A stretch of 64,000 nt of DNA, from the NCBI RefSeq assembly GCF_003058265.1, contig NZ_QBUK01000003.1:62001-126000 (forward strand), written 5' to 3'. This document shows, piece by piece, positions 1 to 8,925 of the stretch. How positions within the stretch are numbered: the stretch's first letter is position 1; each line of letters begins with the position of its first letter. A model generated the notes under the pieces. It was given only the letters and a program-made list of their open reading frames with translations, did no database searches and was not told where the DNA came from. This DNA comes from Flagellimonas amoyensis (GTDB lineage: Bacteria; Bacteroidota; Bacteroidia; Flavobacteriales; Flavobacteriaceae). The translations under genes were made by a program, and so were the position numbers.

Positions 1-172
1 GAGTAGTATATTCTTCATTTTATTATTTATAATAGGTCTAAATAAATTTTCGAATGCAAATGTAAATCCCAACACTTGTTTGGCCAAAGAAAATTTAGAC
101 TAATTATAAATAAAGATTAAAAAATTTTTTATCTACCTGTAATTCAATGAATTAAATTTTGGAATTTGGGTA
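1..172. other. AT-rich left edge without a gene
   Basis: AT-rich sequence beyond the 3' end of kdsA. I see no open frame, RNA gene or convincing terminator hairpin in it. Confidence 0.5.
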
Positions 173-991
173 CTAAAGCGAGTTGATGGTGGTTCTGATT
201 GCAGTGAGATCGGTCAGTAGTTTTTCCAATAAACTTAGATCCAGCATATTGGCGCCATCACTTTTGGCATTGGCTGGATCAAAGTGGGTTTCCATGAAGA
301 GTCCGTCCACCCCAGCAGCGATTCCTGCCCTGGACATGGTGCCTATCAAGGCGGGTCTTCCGCCCGTTACACCAGAAGATTGGTTGGGCTGTTGCAAAGA
401 ATGGGTCACATCCAGCACCACGGGGGCATATTTCTTCATGGTTGGAATACCCCGAAAATCCACGATCATGTCCTGATACCCAAACATGGTTCCACGATCG
501 GTAATGATAGCTTGTTCGTTCCCGGTTTCGGTGACCTTGGTCACGGCATGTTTCATGCTTTCCGGGCTCATGAACTGTCCTTTTTTCAGGTTGACGACCT
601 TGCCGGTTTCAGCTGCGGCGACCACCAAATCGGTTTGGCGTACCAAAAAAGCAGGAATTTGGAGTACATCCACATATTCGGCGGCCATGGCGGCATCCGA
701 AATTTCATGGATGTCGGTAACGGTGGGTACCCCGAAAGTATCGGAAACTTTTTTGAGGATTTTCAACGCCTTTTCATCACCAATGCCAGTAAACGAATCA
801 ATGCGGCTACGGTTGGCCTTTTTAAAACTTCCTTTGAACACATAGGGAATCTGCAACTTGTCGGTTATGGAGACCACGGTTTCTGCAATCCGCATGGCCA
901 TGTCCTCCCCTTCAATGGCGCAAGGTCCTGCCAAGAGGAAAAAGTTGTTGCTGTCCGTATGTTTTATCTGGGGTATTTTGGTGATGTCCAT
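173..991 (-). CDS. kdsA: 3-deoxy-8-phosphooctulonate synthase (KdsA)
   Basis: Condenses phosphoenolpyruvate with arabinose 5-phosphate to Kdo-8-phosphate in the cytoplasm, the first committed step to the Kdo of lipid A/LPS. The 272 residues span a normal TIM barrel: LLAGPCAIEGE (about 19-29) near the N-terminus, a Lys/Arg-rich KGSFKKANRSR substrate segment, DVTHSLQQP and METHFDP near the C-terminus. Cys24 in AGPC, the His of DVTHS, the Glu of METH and the Asp of KSDGAN match the four ligands of the metal-dependent Kdo8P synthases (Aquifex type); the E. coli type has Asn in place of the Cys. A metal-dependent enzyme is inferred from that. A TATATTTG box sits just upstream on the minus strand. 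Confidence 0.96.
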   Translation of the reverse strand: MDITKIPQIKHTDSNNFFLLAGPCAIEGEDMAMRIAETVVSITDKLQIPYVFKGSFKKANRSRIDSFTGIGDEKALKILKKVSDTFGVPTVTDIHEISDAAMAAEYVDVLQIPAFLVRQTDLVVAAAETGKVVNLKKGQFMSPESMKHAVTKVTETGNEQAIITDRGTMFGYQDMIVDFRGIPTMKKYAPVVLDVTHSLQQPNQSSGVTGGRPALIGTMSRAGIAAGVDGLFMETHFDPANAKSDGANMLDLSLLEKLLTDLTAIRTTINSL

Positions 992-1006
992 ATCTTAAAG
1001 TTTGCA

Positions 1007-1014
1007 CAAATATA
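1007..1014 (-). promoter_or_regulatory. Putative -7 promoter box of kdsA
   Basis: On the minus strand this reads TATATTTG, a perfect match to the Bacteroidota -7 consensus TAnnTTTG, 16-23 bases upstream of the kdsA start codon. No clear TTG -33 element was found at the usual spacing. Confidence 0.5.
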
Positions 1015-1066
1015 CTACATAAGCTTGGTAACCTTTTTAGATTTATTGGCATCAAAACCATCTATC

Positions 1067-1651
1067 ATGATCCAAAAACTACTCGTTTTTTCCGTATTGA
1101 TCTTAAGTTGTTTTGGGGTTTTTGCCCAGTTTCAAGAGCGCGGGAAAACCTTTGACCTGGTCAATCTGGAACGTCATCAGGTCAGGTTCGACCTATTGAG
1201 CCCGGGATTCAGTTATGAATTGGGACTCTTCCGAAACCAAAGTATCTCTACCGGATTGGGTCTGGCCACGGCCACGTATGAGGAGGGTTACGCTTTTGGA
1301 TTGACATCGAATAACAGGTATCGCTATTACCACAATTTCCAGAGACGGATAGGCATGGATAAGAATGTTTCCGGAAATTCGGGCAATTATATTGCCGCGG
1401 CGCAGGCCATTTTCTTTTCGCAACTGCGGGTGTCCACCAACATTGAGGGGCCAAAGGATTTCAACCTTGGTTTTTATGGGATGGTCTATGGCATCCAACG
1501 GACGTATAAGAATGGGTTCAATTTTAATGCGGAACTGGGAGCAGGACTTTACAAAGGCGATGGCGTTCCCGACGGCTATGGCCCATTGATCCATTTTACC
1601 TTCGGATGGGTCGCCACCAAACGAAAATCAAGGGAACCTGAATTTGATTAG
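1067..1651 (+). CDS. Exported protein of unknown function, tandem paralogue 1
   Basis: 194 residues beginning MIQKLLVFSVLILSC, a Sec signal peptide ending about FGVFAQ. The start at 1067 is chosen because the open frame further upstream overlaps kdsA and would put the signal peptide in the interior. The mature part is rich in aromatic and glycine residues in alternating beta-type patterns (YRYYHNF, SGNYIAAAQ, YGMVYGIQRTY, FGWVATKR), fitting a small outer-membrane barrel or periplasmic beta protein. It shares YRYYHNF, GNSGNYIA and a GxVYGIQR block in the same order with the next gene, so the two are tandem duplicates. Function not recognised; beta-barrel is an inference from pattern only. Confidence 0.75.
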   Translation: MIQKLLVFSVLILSCFGVFAQFQERGKTFDLVNLERHQVRFDLLSPGFSYELGLFRNQSISTGLGLATATYEEGYAFGLTSNNRYRYYHNFQRRIGMDKNVSGNSGNYIAAAQAIFFSQLRVSTNIEGPKDFNLGFYGMVYGIQRTYKNGFNFNAELGAGLYKGDGVPDGYGPLIHFTFGWVATKRKSREPEFD

Positions 1652-1734
1652 GAGTTGCTGCTGTCAAAGATATCTTCCGGTTCAGATACTATTTTGAAAA
1701 AGACGTTGTTATAAGATGACCAAATTGACCTACT

Positions 1735-2298
1735 ATGTGCCGTTCCTTTTTGTTGGTGATGTTGTTCTGCGGAATGATGGGCCATGCCCAATATGGCAAA
1801 AACTGTGAGATACGACAGATCAAACTCAACATCTTCAATCCTGGACTTGAATATGAAATGGGCGTGGGGGTGAACAGCACCTTGGACTTTAGGGTGGCAT
1901 GGCAAGTGGCCTTGGAACCTTCCCATACAGAACCTCTTGACCTTGAAAATCTGGATTTCTTCCCGGCTATTACGGCTCAGTACCGCTATTACCACAATTT
2001 TGATGGACGCTACCACCGCAGAAGGTCCATTTACGGAAACTCAGGGAACTATATCGCTCCCACCGTGGCCCTTTTTTCACCGGGGGAACGGACGGTGGAG
2101 GGGCAGTTGGTCGATGGTGTGCATGGGTATGGAGGCTTGGTCTATGGTATACAACGCAGCTATAATTCAGGGCTTAGCTTTTCCATTGATGCAGGGGCTG
2201 GCTATTATGCAGGGCCCTTCAAAGGCGGTATTTATCCCGTTGTAAACCTCAGTATTGGTTTCATCATCAGCGAAAAACGCTGGTGCGTGGGTCTGTAG
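1735..2298 (+). CDS. Exported protein of unknown function, tandem paralogue 2
   Basis: 187 residues starting MCRSFLLVMLFCGMMGHAQ, a signal peptide with cleavage likely after GHA. It repeats the architecture of the gene just upstream: YRYYHNFDGR, YGNSGNYIAP, GGLVYGIQRSY and a final glycine-rich strand. The 83-base gap and same strand suggest co-transcription. Apart from the shared blocks the two have diverged a good deal, so they are probably not redundant copies. Function unknown; small outer-membrane or periplasmic beta protein is the best guess. Confidence 0.72.
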   Translation: MCRSFLLVMLFCGMMGHAQYGKNCEIRQIKLNIFNPGLEYEMGVGVNSTLDFRVAWQVALEPSHTEPLDLENLDFFPAITAQYRYYHNFDGRYHRRRSIYGNSGNYIAPTVALFSPGERTVEGQLVDGVHGYGGLVYGIQRSYNSGLSFSIDAGAGYYAGPFKGGIYPVVNLSIGFIISEKRWCVGL

Positions 2299-2368
2299 TT
2301 CTCAAACTACCACTAAATCAATAAGATAAAAATAACATTTGGATGTATGGACAAGTGGAAAATAGCAG

Positions 2369-2376
2369 TATCTTTG
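2369..2376 (+). promoter_or_regulatory. Putative -7 promoter box of typA
   Basis: TATCTTTG matches TAnnTTTG perfectly and ends 18 bases before the typA ATG. An upstream TTTG exists but at a spacing longer than usual. Confidence 0.5.
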
Positions 2377-2394
2377 CGCCCTTAAAATCAGGTT

Positions 2395-4194
2395 ATGTCC
2401 AAAATCAAGAATATTGCAATCATTGCCCACGTTGACCACGGTAAGACCACTTTGGTGGATAAAATCATGTACCATTGCCAATTGTTCCGAGACAACGAGA
2501 ACAAGGGCGATCTGATATTGGACAACAATGACCTGGAGCGGGAACGTGGGATCACCATTGTCTCCAAGAACGTTTCCGTGGTGTACAAGGATACCAAAAT
2601 AAACATTATAGATACTCCTGGGCACGCCGATTTCGGTGGTGAAGTGGAGCGAGTGCTGAATATGGCCGATGGGGTGCTGTTGTTGGTGGATGCCTTCGAA
2701 GGTCCCATGCCACAGACCCGTTTCGTACTACAAAAAGCCATCGACCTTGGTCTGAAGCCCTGTGTGGTGATCAACAAGGTGGACAAGGAAAACTGTACGC
2801 CTGAAGAGGTCCACGAAAAAGTATTCGATCTCATGTTCGAACTTGGGGCAGAGGAGTGGCAGTTGGATTTCCCAACCGTATATGGTTCTGCCAAGAACAA
2901 TTGGATGAGCACGGATTGGCAGAAGCCGACCCAGAACATCGAGCCGCTTTTGGACATGGTCATTGAGCATGTGCCCGAGTTCAAGCCAGAACAAGGAACC
3001 ACCCAAATGTTGATCACTTCTTTGGATTTCTCCTCTTTTACGGGGCGTATCGCCATTGGAAGGTTGCAAAGAGGGACGCTGAAGGAAGGACAGAACATTT
3101 CCTTGGTAAAAAGGGATGGAAAAATCATCAAGACCAAAGTGAAGGAGCTCTTTACCTTTGAAGGTCTGGGACGCCAAAAAGTACAGGAGGTGGTAGCAGG
3201 AGATATCTGTGCCATTGTGGGGATGGAAGGTTTTGAGATTGGTGACACCGTTGCCGATTTTGAAAACCCAGAGCAATTGAAGACCATCGCCATTGATGAG
3301 CCTACCATGAGCATGCTCTTTACCATCAACGACAGTCCATTTTTTGGAAAGGATGGAAAGTTTGTGACCTCAAGGCACATCAAGGAACGTTTGGAAAGGG
3401 AGTTGGAAAAGAACCTGGCCCTAAGGGTACAGGAAACCAACAGTGCCGATAAGTTTATGGTTTTTGGCCGTGGGGTATTGCACCTTTCGGTATTGATAGA
3501 GACCATGAGAAGGGAAGGTTACGAGGTCCAGATAGGCCAGCCTCAGGTAATCATCAAGGAAATAGACGGTGTAAAATGTGAACCTGTGGAGCACTTGACC
3601 ATTGACCTGCCCGAAGAAGTTTCAGGTAGGGCCGTGGAAATGGTATCCATGCGTAAAGGGGAGATGACCAGTATGGAAGCCAAAGGTTCCCGAATGCTGT
3701 GTGAATTCCTTATTCCGTCCCGAGGAATCATTGGTCTGCGTAACCAATTGTTGACCGCAACGGCAGGAGAGGCCATTATGGCACACCGCTTTTTGGAATA
3801 CCAACCTTTGAAAGGGGACATCCCCCAGCGATTGAACGGTTCGTTGGTATCCATGGAAAATGGTACCGCCATTCCATATTCCATCGATAAACTACAGGAA
3901 AGAGGCAAATTCTTTATTGATCCGGGAGAGGATATCTACGAAGGTCAGGTGATTGGGGAAAATTCACGTGGTGATGATATGACGGTGAACGTGACCAAGA
4001 CCAAAAAACTGTCCAACGTCCGATCTTCAGGAGCGGATGAAAAGGCAAAGATTGTACCTGCCATCAAGTTTTCTTTGGAAGAGGCACTCGAATATATCCA
4101 GAAGGACGAATACGTCGAAGTGACCCCAAAACACCTTAGGATCCGGAAAATTTACCTGAAAGAGGTAGATAGAAAGCGAAACAAGGTAGTTTAA
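2395..4194 (+). CDS. typA: Translational GTPase TypA/BipA
   Basis: Ribosome-associated GTPase of the EF-G/LepA superfamily, involved in ribosome assembly and stress adaptation. The 599 residues are full length. Near the N-terminus are the P-loop [12 protein letters not shown], the switch regions with RERGITI and [12 protein letters not shown], and NKVDKEN for guanine recognition; domain 2, the EF-G-like domains and the TypA-specific C-terminal domain ([12 protein letters not shown] onward) follow. It is preceded by its own promoter box and converges with the glucokinase gene, the stop codons overlapping. Confidence 0.97.
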   Translation: MSKIKNIAIIAHVDHGKTTLVDKIMYHCQLFRDNENKGDLILDNNDLERERGITIVSKNVSVVYKDTKINIIDTPGHADFGGEVERVLNMADGVLLLVDAFEGPMPQTRFVLQKAIDLGLKPCVVINKVDKENCTPEEVHEKVFDLMFELGAEEWQLDFPTVYGSAKNNWMSTDWQKPTQNIEPLLDMVIEHVPEFKPEQGTTQMLITSLDFSSFTGRIAIGRLQRGTLKEGQNISLVKRDGKIIKTKVKELFTFEGLGRQKVQEVVAGDICAIVGMEGFEIGDTVADFENPEQLKTIAIDEPTMSMLFTINDSPFFGKDGKFVTSRHIKERLERELEKNLALRVQETNSADKFMVFGRGVLHLSVLIETMRREGYEVQIGQPQVIIKEIDGVKCEPVEHLTIDLPEEVSGRAVEMVSMRKGEMTSMEAKGSRMLCEFLIPSRGIIGLRNQLLTATAGEAIMAHRFLEYQPLKGDIPQRLNGSLVSMENGTAIPYSIDKLQERGKFFIDPGEDIYEGQVIGENSRGDDMTVNVTKTKKLSNVRSSGADEKAKIVPAIKFSLEEALEYIQKDEYVEVTPKHLRIRKIYLKEVDRKRNKVV

Positions 4195-4955
4195 CCTTTG
4201 GTCAGATGTCCGTGGTGCTGCTCCCTTAGGCAGGCCACGGCCGCACCTATGATTCCGGCGTGGTTCATCAGTTCCGCTTTGATCACTGGAGTATCAATGT
4301 CAATGATATGACTGAACTCGTCCCAGTCTTTTGAGGTTCCCCCACCAACGATGATGAGGTCGGGACTTACGATCAGTTCCACCAATTTCAAGAACTTGTT
4401 GAATCGTTTGCCCCATTTGTTATAGTCCAGGTCTTCCCTGTCCTTGGCGGAAGCTGCGGCCCAAATTTCAATTTTCTTGTGCTTTTTATAGGGAATCTGT
4501 CCCAGTTCAAAATTCGGGATGAGCACCCCGTTGAAAAAGGCACCACTGCCGAGTCCGGTGCCAATGGTGATCATGATCACCAACCCGTTTTTTCCTTTTC
4601 CCACACCGTAGTTCATGGAGGCATATCCGGCTGCATCGGCATCGTTCAGTACCGTAAATTCTTGTCCGGTAGTTTCGGTGAAGAGCTCATCGATGTTCAC
4701 ACCCACCCAGCTTTTGTGAAGGTTGCCCTTGGACAAGCACACGCCATTTTTCACTATGGAAGGAAAACCACAGCCCACGGGACCAGTATAATTGAAATGC
4801 TCCACAATTTGGGCCACCACTTTGGCCATGGCCTGGGGCTTTTTGGATTTTGGAGTGGGGATACGGAAACGTTCGGTCAGCATTTCACCGGTTTCGGCAT
4901 TCACTAGGGCACCTTTGATGCCACTTCCTCCAATATCGATACCAAGAATTTCCAT
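4191..4955 (-). CDS. ppgK: ROK-family glucokinase, polyphosphate glucokinase type
   Basis: 254-residue sugar kinase. The phosphate-binding motif [15 protein letters not shown] is at the N-terminus, [14 protein letters not shown] carries the catalytic Asp region, and [12 protein letters not shown] is the second phosphate motif. It lacks the CxCGxxGC zinc cluster of ordinary ROK glucokinases and repressors and resembles polyphosphate/ATP glucokinases, so polyphosphate use is likely but inferred. I chose the ATG at 4955 because the frame upstream opens only with TTG and adds nine residues ahead of the conserved start. The 3' end overlaps the typA stop by 4 bases. Confidence 0.85.
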   Translation of the reverse strand: MEILGIDIGGSGIKGALVNAETGEMLTERFRIPTPKSKKPQAMAKVVAQIVEHFNYTGPVGCGFPSIVKNGVCLSKGNLHKSWVGVNIDELFTETTGQEFTVLNDADAAGYASMNYGVGKGKNGLVIMITIGTGLGSGAFFNGVLIPNFELGQIPYKKHKKIEIWAAASAKDREDLDYNKWGKRFNKFLKLVELIVSPDLIIVGGGTSKDWDEFSHIIDIDTPVIKAELMNHAGIIGAAVACLREQHHGHLTKG

Positions 4956-5041
4956 AAACGGAAGGGTGTTTTGTTTAGACAAAGAAACAAAAAACTTTTC
5001 GGGTCTGAAGATTTAGCCGTTATCTAATCCCGAAATAGGGG

Positions 5042-5725
5042 TCAAACAGCCTTTTGTACCACCTCAAAAACCTTGCTCCCGTCACATTTTAAGGTTTTGT
5101 GCGGATATTTGAGGATAAGGGCATAATCGTGGGTGGCCATGATGATGGTCCGCCCATTTTGGTTGATGTCCTGGAGCACCTTCATGACCTCAACGCTGGT
5201 CTGGGGGTCCAAGTTCCCTGTAGGCTCATCGGCAAGGATGAGCTCTGGGTCGTTCAGCAGGGCACGGGCAATGGCAATGCGCTGTTGTTCCCCGCCCGAA
5301 AGTTCATGTGGAAACTTGAATCCCTTGGTCTTCATGCCGACCTTGTCCAGTACCGCCTCGATTTTTTCGTCCATTTTGGTGGCTTCCGTCCATCCGGTCG
5401 CCTTCAGGACAAAGCGAAGGTTATTGTTCACATTGCGATCGGGCAACAACTTGAAATCTTGAAAAACAATGCCCAATTTCCTGCGCAGAAAGGGAATGTC
5501 CTTTTCTTTGAGCGTTTTCAAATCAAAATCCACCACTTGCCCTGTCCCTTGCCTGAGGGGAAGATCGGCATAGAGGGTCTTCATAAAACTGCTTTTGCCA
5601 CTCCCCGTTTTTCCTATCACATACACAAACTCCCCTTTCTTTACTTCCAGGTCGATATGGTTCAGTACTAGGTTCTCCTCTTGGAATACGGCAACGTCCT
5701 CTAATTTTACAATGGTCTCGGGCAT
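5042..5725 (-). CDS. ftsE: FtsE-like cell-division ABC ATPase
   Basis: 227-residue ABC ATP-binding subunit. Walker [11 protein letters not shown]-loop [12 protein letters not shown] (the DFKLL segment is typical of FtsE), signature [14 protein letters not shown], Walker [14 protein letters not shown] and the H-loop ATHDY are all intact. FtsE works with the membrane protein FtsX to control peptidoglycan hydrolases at the division septum; no ftsX lies next to it here, which is common in Bacteroidota. The gene stands between a glucokinase and the DUF3137 operon, all on the minus strand, but the gaps suggest it is separately transcribed. Confidence 0.88.
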   Translation of the reverse strand: MPETIVKLEDVAVFQEENLVLNHIDLEVKKGEFVYVIGKTGSGKSSFMKTLYADLPLRQGTGQVVDFDLKTLKEKDIPFLRRKLGIVFQDFKLLPDRNVNNNLRFVLKATGWTEATKMDEKIEAVLDKVGMKTKGFKFPHELSGGEQQRIAIARALLNDPELILADEPTGNLDPQTSVEVMKVLQDINQNGRTIIMATHDYALILKYPHKTLKCDGSKVFEVVQKAV

Positions 5726-5823
5726 AATTTGAATTCAAAATCAGTACAAAAGTATCTGAAATTAAGCGATTGAAATCAAAATTTATGGTTAAAGCCCATT
5801 TTTTTCAAGAAATGGGACATAAA

Positions 5824-6954
5824 TCACGTTTTCCAGATTTTGGTGTTCAGATCTAGGTATTCCACAATCCCGATAGCATTGGAGATGTTTTCAAGGAACA
5901 GTTCAAACGCATTGGAAGTGATCAGGTTTTTGTTCTGTGGAAGACTGAAAAAGCCATCAGGATGTTGGATGGCCATGTACAATTTATCATCAATGAATGA
6001 TAGCATAATGGGGCGGTTCACTTTTCGTTTTAGGGTTACGATCCGTTCCATCAAAGCAATCGAAAGAATATAGCGTGCCTCTATTTGGTCGGTGCTATAG
6101 ACCACAAACTCTTCTTCAAACCCAGTATGTTCAAGATTGACCAATTGGCTCCGATTGAGTTTGAGGGACTGGATGGTCTTGGCAAGGTACCCTATCCTTT
6201 TTTCGAGTCTGTCCGGTAAGACTACCGTATGGCCATTGAATTTTTTATTGAAATCGATGATGGCAAACATGCCCATAAAACTGTGTCCTATCTGGTCAAC
6301 GGAGTGATTCTTGGAAAACCAGGGTCTAAGATAGCTGTAAACAAAATAGAGATGGGTGAATAGTGGGATATACATGAAATAGGAACCAAAAATGCTTTGG
6401 TTGATGATCTTCACATCACCCATGGCAACTGATGTGTTCCCAATCTTGCCAGATACAAGGCCAGCACTCATATTATATGCTTTTTGGTGCTTGTCCTTAG
6501 TGCCGGGCACTTGGGAATAGGTGGGCATCAACTGACTTTTGGTGATGGCATCTGAGGTAATCTGTTTCTGTGGATTGAATTTGAGATTTGAAATCAATTT
6601 GTCCAATACCGATGGTAAAACTTCACTTTCGATTTTCTTGAATTTGATGCCAAGACGGTTCGCTCTTATCATGAAAATGAAATAGAATGCCCAGTACAGA
6701 ATAAAAAAAAATTGGAAGGTTGCCCCAAAGCCGTCTCTGGTCATTTCGGTGATCCACTCATTGTTGAGATAGGTGAATAGTGGCAGGAAAAATATGCCCA
6801 GTACGAATATGAGTATGATCAGATTGCTACCCGTGTTGTAAAAACGATACTTTTTTCTCAATTTTTCTGCTTGATGGAGCAAGGGCATAAGTTGTACTTT
6901 GATATGTGGATGATTGTCCATTTGATCAGAATAATTATGGAAAGATTGTTTCAT
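5824..6954 (-). CDS. DUF3137 membrane protein, copy 2 of the lemA operon
   Basis: 376 residues. Two hydrophobic segments near the N-terminus (about 43-63 and 80-98) and a third weaker one about residue 190 suggest a membrane-anchored protein with a large soluble C-terminal domain, typical of DUF3137. Its last 130 residues are very similar to those of the neighbour upstream (shared runs TDQIEARYILS, RPIMLSF, LDLNT), while the first half has diverged. It is the distal gene of lemA-DUF3137-DUF3137 and its start overlaps the previous gene's end by 20 bases, indicating translational coupling. Function unknown; DUF3137 proteins often neighbour LemA. Confidence 0.82.
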   Translation of the reverse strand: MKQSFHNYSDQMDNHPHIKVQLMPLLHQAEKLRKKYRFYNTGSNLIILIFVLGIFFLPLFTYLNNEWITEMTRDGFGATFQFFFILYWAFYFIFMIRANRLGIKFKKIESEVLPSVLDKLISNLKFNPQKQITSDAITKSQLMPTYSQVPGTKDKHQKAYNMSAGLVSGKIGNTSVAMGDVKIINQSIFGSYFMYIPLFTHLYFVYSYLRPWFSKNHSVDQIGHSFMGMFAIIDFNKKFNGHTVVLPDRLEKRIGYLAKTIQSLKLNRSQLVNLEHTGFEEEFVVYSTDQIEARYILSIALMERIVTLKRKVNRPIMLSFIDDKLYMAIQHPDGFFSLPQNKNLITSNAFELFLENISNAIGIVEYLDLNTKIWKT

Positions 6955-8026
6955 TGGATTTTCTCCAGATTCTGGTATTCAGGTCAAGGTCTTTTACAAT
7001 GCCAATGGCACAGGCGATATTTTCATGGAACAGTTCCAGTGCATTGGAGTGGACCAGATTTTTGTTTTCGGGTAGGTTAAAAAAGCCATACGGATGTTCG
7101 ATGGCGATGTACAGCTTGTCATTTTTGAAGGACAACATGATGGGTCTGCCCATTTTTTTCTTTAAAGCAACGATCCGATCCATAATGGCAGTTGAAAGAA
7201 TGTAGCGCGCTTCGATTTGATCGGTTCCGTACACAACAAACTCCTTTTCAAACTCAGTGTTTTCAAGATGGATAAGCAGTCTGTTTTTGAGGTTGAGCGA
7301 TTGGATGCTCTTGGCCAAATAGCCAATTCTTTTCTCTAATTTATCAGGCAAAACCACTATTACCCCATGTATTTTTTTGTTGAAGTTGGCCACTGCAAGC
7401 ATTCCTGTAAAGTTTTTGCCAACATGGTCAACAGTCTTGGAAGTAAACCATGGTCTGAGGTATATCACCAAAATTGCTATGATATTGATGATGGGCAGGA
7501 CCAATAAAAGAGTTGTTCTGGACCTTTGGTGGAAGAGGTCTATGCTGCCTATGCGAATGGTGGTATGCCCAATGCGGCCCATTAAAATGCTTTGGGGCGG
7601 ATTCTCTATGTGATTTGAATGTTTTTTGCCCTTACCCGGGGGCAGAATGATTTCACTATCGGCGATTTCTTGAAGACTTATGGAATTGTCGTTCTCAAAT
7701 TTCAACCTTTTGTCAATTTTACGCACAATGGTTTGCACTACTTCCTTTTCAAGTTGTGTATATCTGACTTTGAAATACATGCTCGCAAACATGCTTACAA
7801 AAAAAATGATCCAATACAGTTTGTGGGGCACAAGGTACCTTTCTAAATTATGGACCTGAAAGGTTTCCCCCAATCTTGACCCATCCAGTAATAGTGGAGC
7901 AAAGGCGATTGTCACGAAAATCAACAGGATGATTTGGATTTGAAAAAAATAAAACAACTTAAAAAAGCGATAGTACTTCCTTTTTACCTCAGCTTTCTGA
8001 AGAAGGAGCAGTAGTGATTTTTCCAT
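6935..8026 (-). CDS. DUF3137 membrane protein, copy 1 of the lemA operon
   Basis: 363 residues, middle gene of the lemA operon. Predicted membrane segments lie at about 25-45, 65-85 and 175-195, followed by a soluble domain with RIGYLAKSIQSL, GTDQIEARYILST and PIMLSFKNDKLYIA. The start is 26 bases after lemA. It is the paralogue of the downstream gene. Biochemical role unknown. Association with LemA suggests an envelope function, an inference from context alone. Confidence 0.82.
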   Translation of the reverse strand: MEKSLLLLLQKAEVKRKYYRFFKLFYFFQIQIILLIFVTIAFAPLLLDGSRLGETFQVHNLERYLVPHKLYWIIFFVSMFASMYFKVRYTQLEKEVVQTIVRKIDKRLKFENDNSISLQEIADSEIILPPGKGKKHSNHIENPPQSILMGRIGHTTIRIGSIDLFHQRSRTTLLLVLPIINIIAILVIYLRPWFTSKTVDHVGKNFTGMLAVANFNKKIHGVIVVLPDKLEKRIGYLAKSIQSLNLKNRLLIHLENTEFEKEFVVYGTDQIEARYILSTAIMDRIVALKKKMGRPIMLSFKNDKLYIAIEHPYGFFNLPENKNLVHSNALELFHENIACAIGIVKDLDLNTRIWRKSNETIFP

Positions 8027-8052
8027 AAACTCAATTTTGTCACGACTTCTGC

Positions 8053-8598
8053 CTAGAAATTGATGTGGGGTGCTTCCTTGTCTTCAGTTTCGATAGTGAA
8101 CAGTTCTTTTTGGGAATAGCCCATCATTTTCCCCATGATATTGGAAGGAAACATTTCCAAGGTGTTGTTGAAGGTGTTTACAGCTGCATTGTAAGCCCTA
8201 CGGGCAGCTGAAAGTTGCTCCTCCACCTCGTTCAGGCTAGCCTGGAGCATAAGAAAGTTTTCATTTGATTTGAGATCTGGATAGGCTTCTGACCTTAGTT
8301 GTACTTTTTCCAACAACGTCCCTAACTGGCTTTCCAGATTGAATCGGGCAGTGGGCTGTACATTTTCAGCCATGACTTTTTCCCGTAGTTGTGTGATTTC
8401 TGTCAGGGTTGCACGTTCGTGCTCCATGTATCCTTTAACGGTGTTTACAAGACGGGGAATCAGGTCCGTTCTTTTTTTGAGCATTACATCAATACTGCTA
8501 TAAGCTTCATGAACCTTGTTCTTTTTTGCGATAAGATTGTTGAACAGAAAAATGGTAAAGAGCAACAGGGCTCCAAAAATGATGATGGCGTAGGTCAT
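8053..8598 (-). CDS. lemA: LemA family membrane protein
   Basis: 181 residues: a single N-terminal membrane helix (about 3-22) followed by a long helical domain with the family motifs KKNKVHEAYSSIDVMLKKR, DLIPRLVNTVKGY, AYPDLKSNENF and RRAYNAAVNTFNN. LemA proteins are anchored in the inner membrane with the helical bundle outside; their role is not settled. It leads a three-gene minus-strand operon with two DUF3137 proteins. Length and motifs are normal for the family. Confidence 0.93.
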   Translation of the reverse strand: MTYAIIIFGALLLFTIFLFNNLIAKKNKVHEAYSSIDVMLKKRTDLIPRLVNTVKGYMEHERATLTEITQLREKVMAENVQPTARFNLESQLGTLLEKVQLRSEAYPDLKSNENFLMLQASLNEVEEQLSAARRAYNAAVNTFNNTLEMFPSNIMGKMMGYSQKELFTIETEDKEAPHINF

Positions 8599-8925
8599 TC
8601 GTTCCTTGTTTTAGGATTAAGATTCAAATGTGAAAATATATGGGTCTAAGACTGAAGAGGTTGTTGTCTAAAACCAGTACTGTGGGGTTATGGAATTGTC
8701 TTCAAAAACAATGGTTGCCTCCGAAGAGGTTTCATGTCAACAACATTGTTATTTTTGATAACCAAAAGCTCTAGAGGTCATTGAGCCTTTCGGAATAAAA
8801 GTAATCATAATTGGCAATACCACAGATCTTACCTATTGAAAATTGAACATATTGTACACCCAACATACTTTGGCCTTACTTTTGACGTTATTGTGTAAAG
8901 TCAGTCGAGAACAGCGTAGAACACT
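8599..8925. promoter_or_regulatory. Divergent intergenic region, lemA operon / TPR operon
   Basis: 327 bases between divergent operons. A rightward promoter is plausible: TTG at 8852-8854 and TACTTTTG at 8877-8884 (22-base spacing), 41 bases before the TPR gene start. I see no RNA gene or repeat in the rest. Confidence 0.45.

Noticed and set aside
284-1066. Long open frame opposite kdsA continuing into the first exported protein
   Set aside because: It is antisense to a full-length kdsA; the protein makes sense only from 1067, where a signal peptide begins.
2388-3506. 372-codon open frame antisense to typA
   Set aside because: Antisense to a fully conserved GTPase; a shadow.
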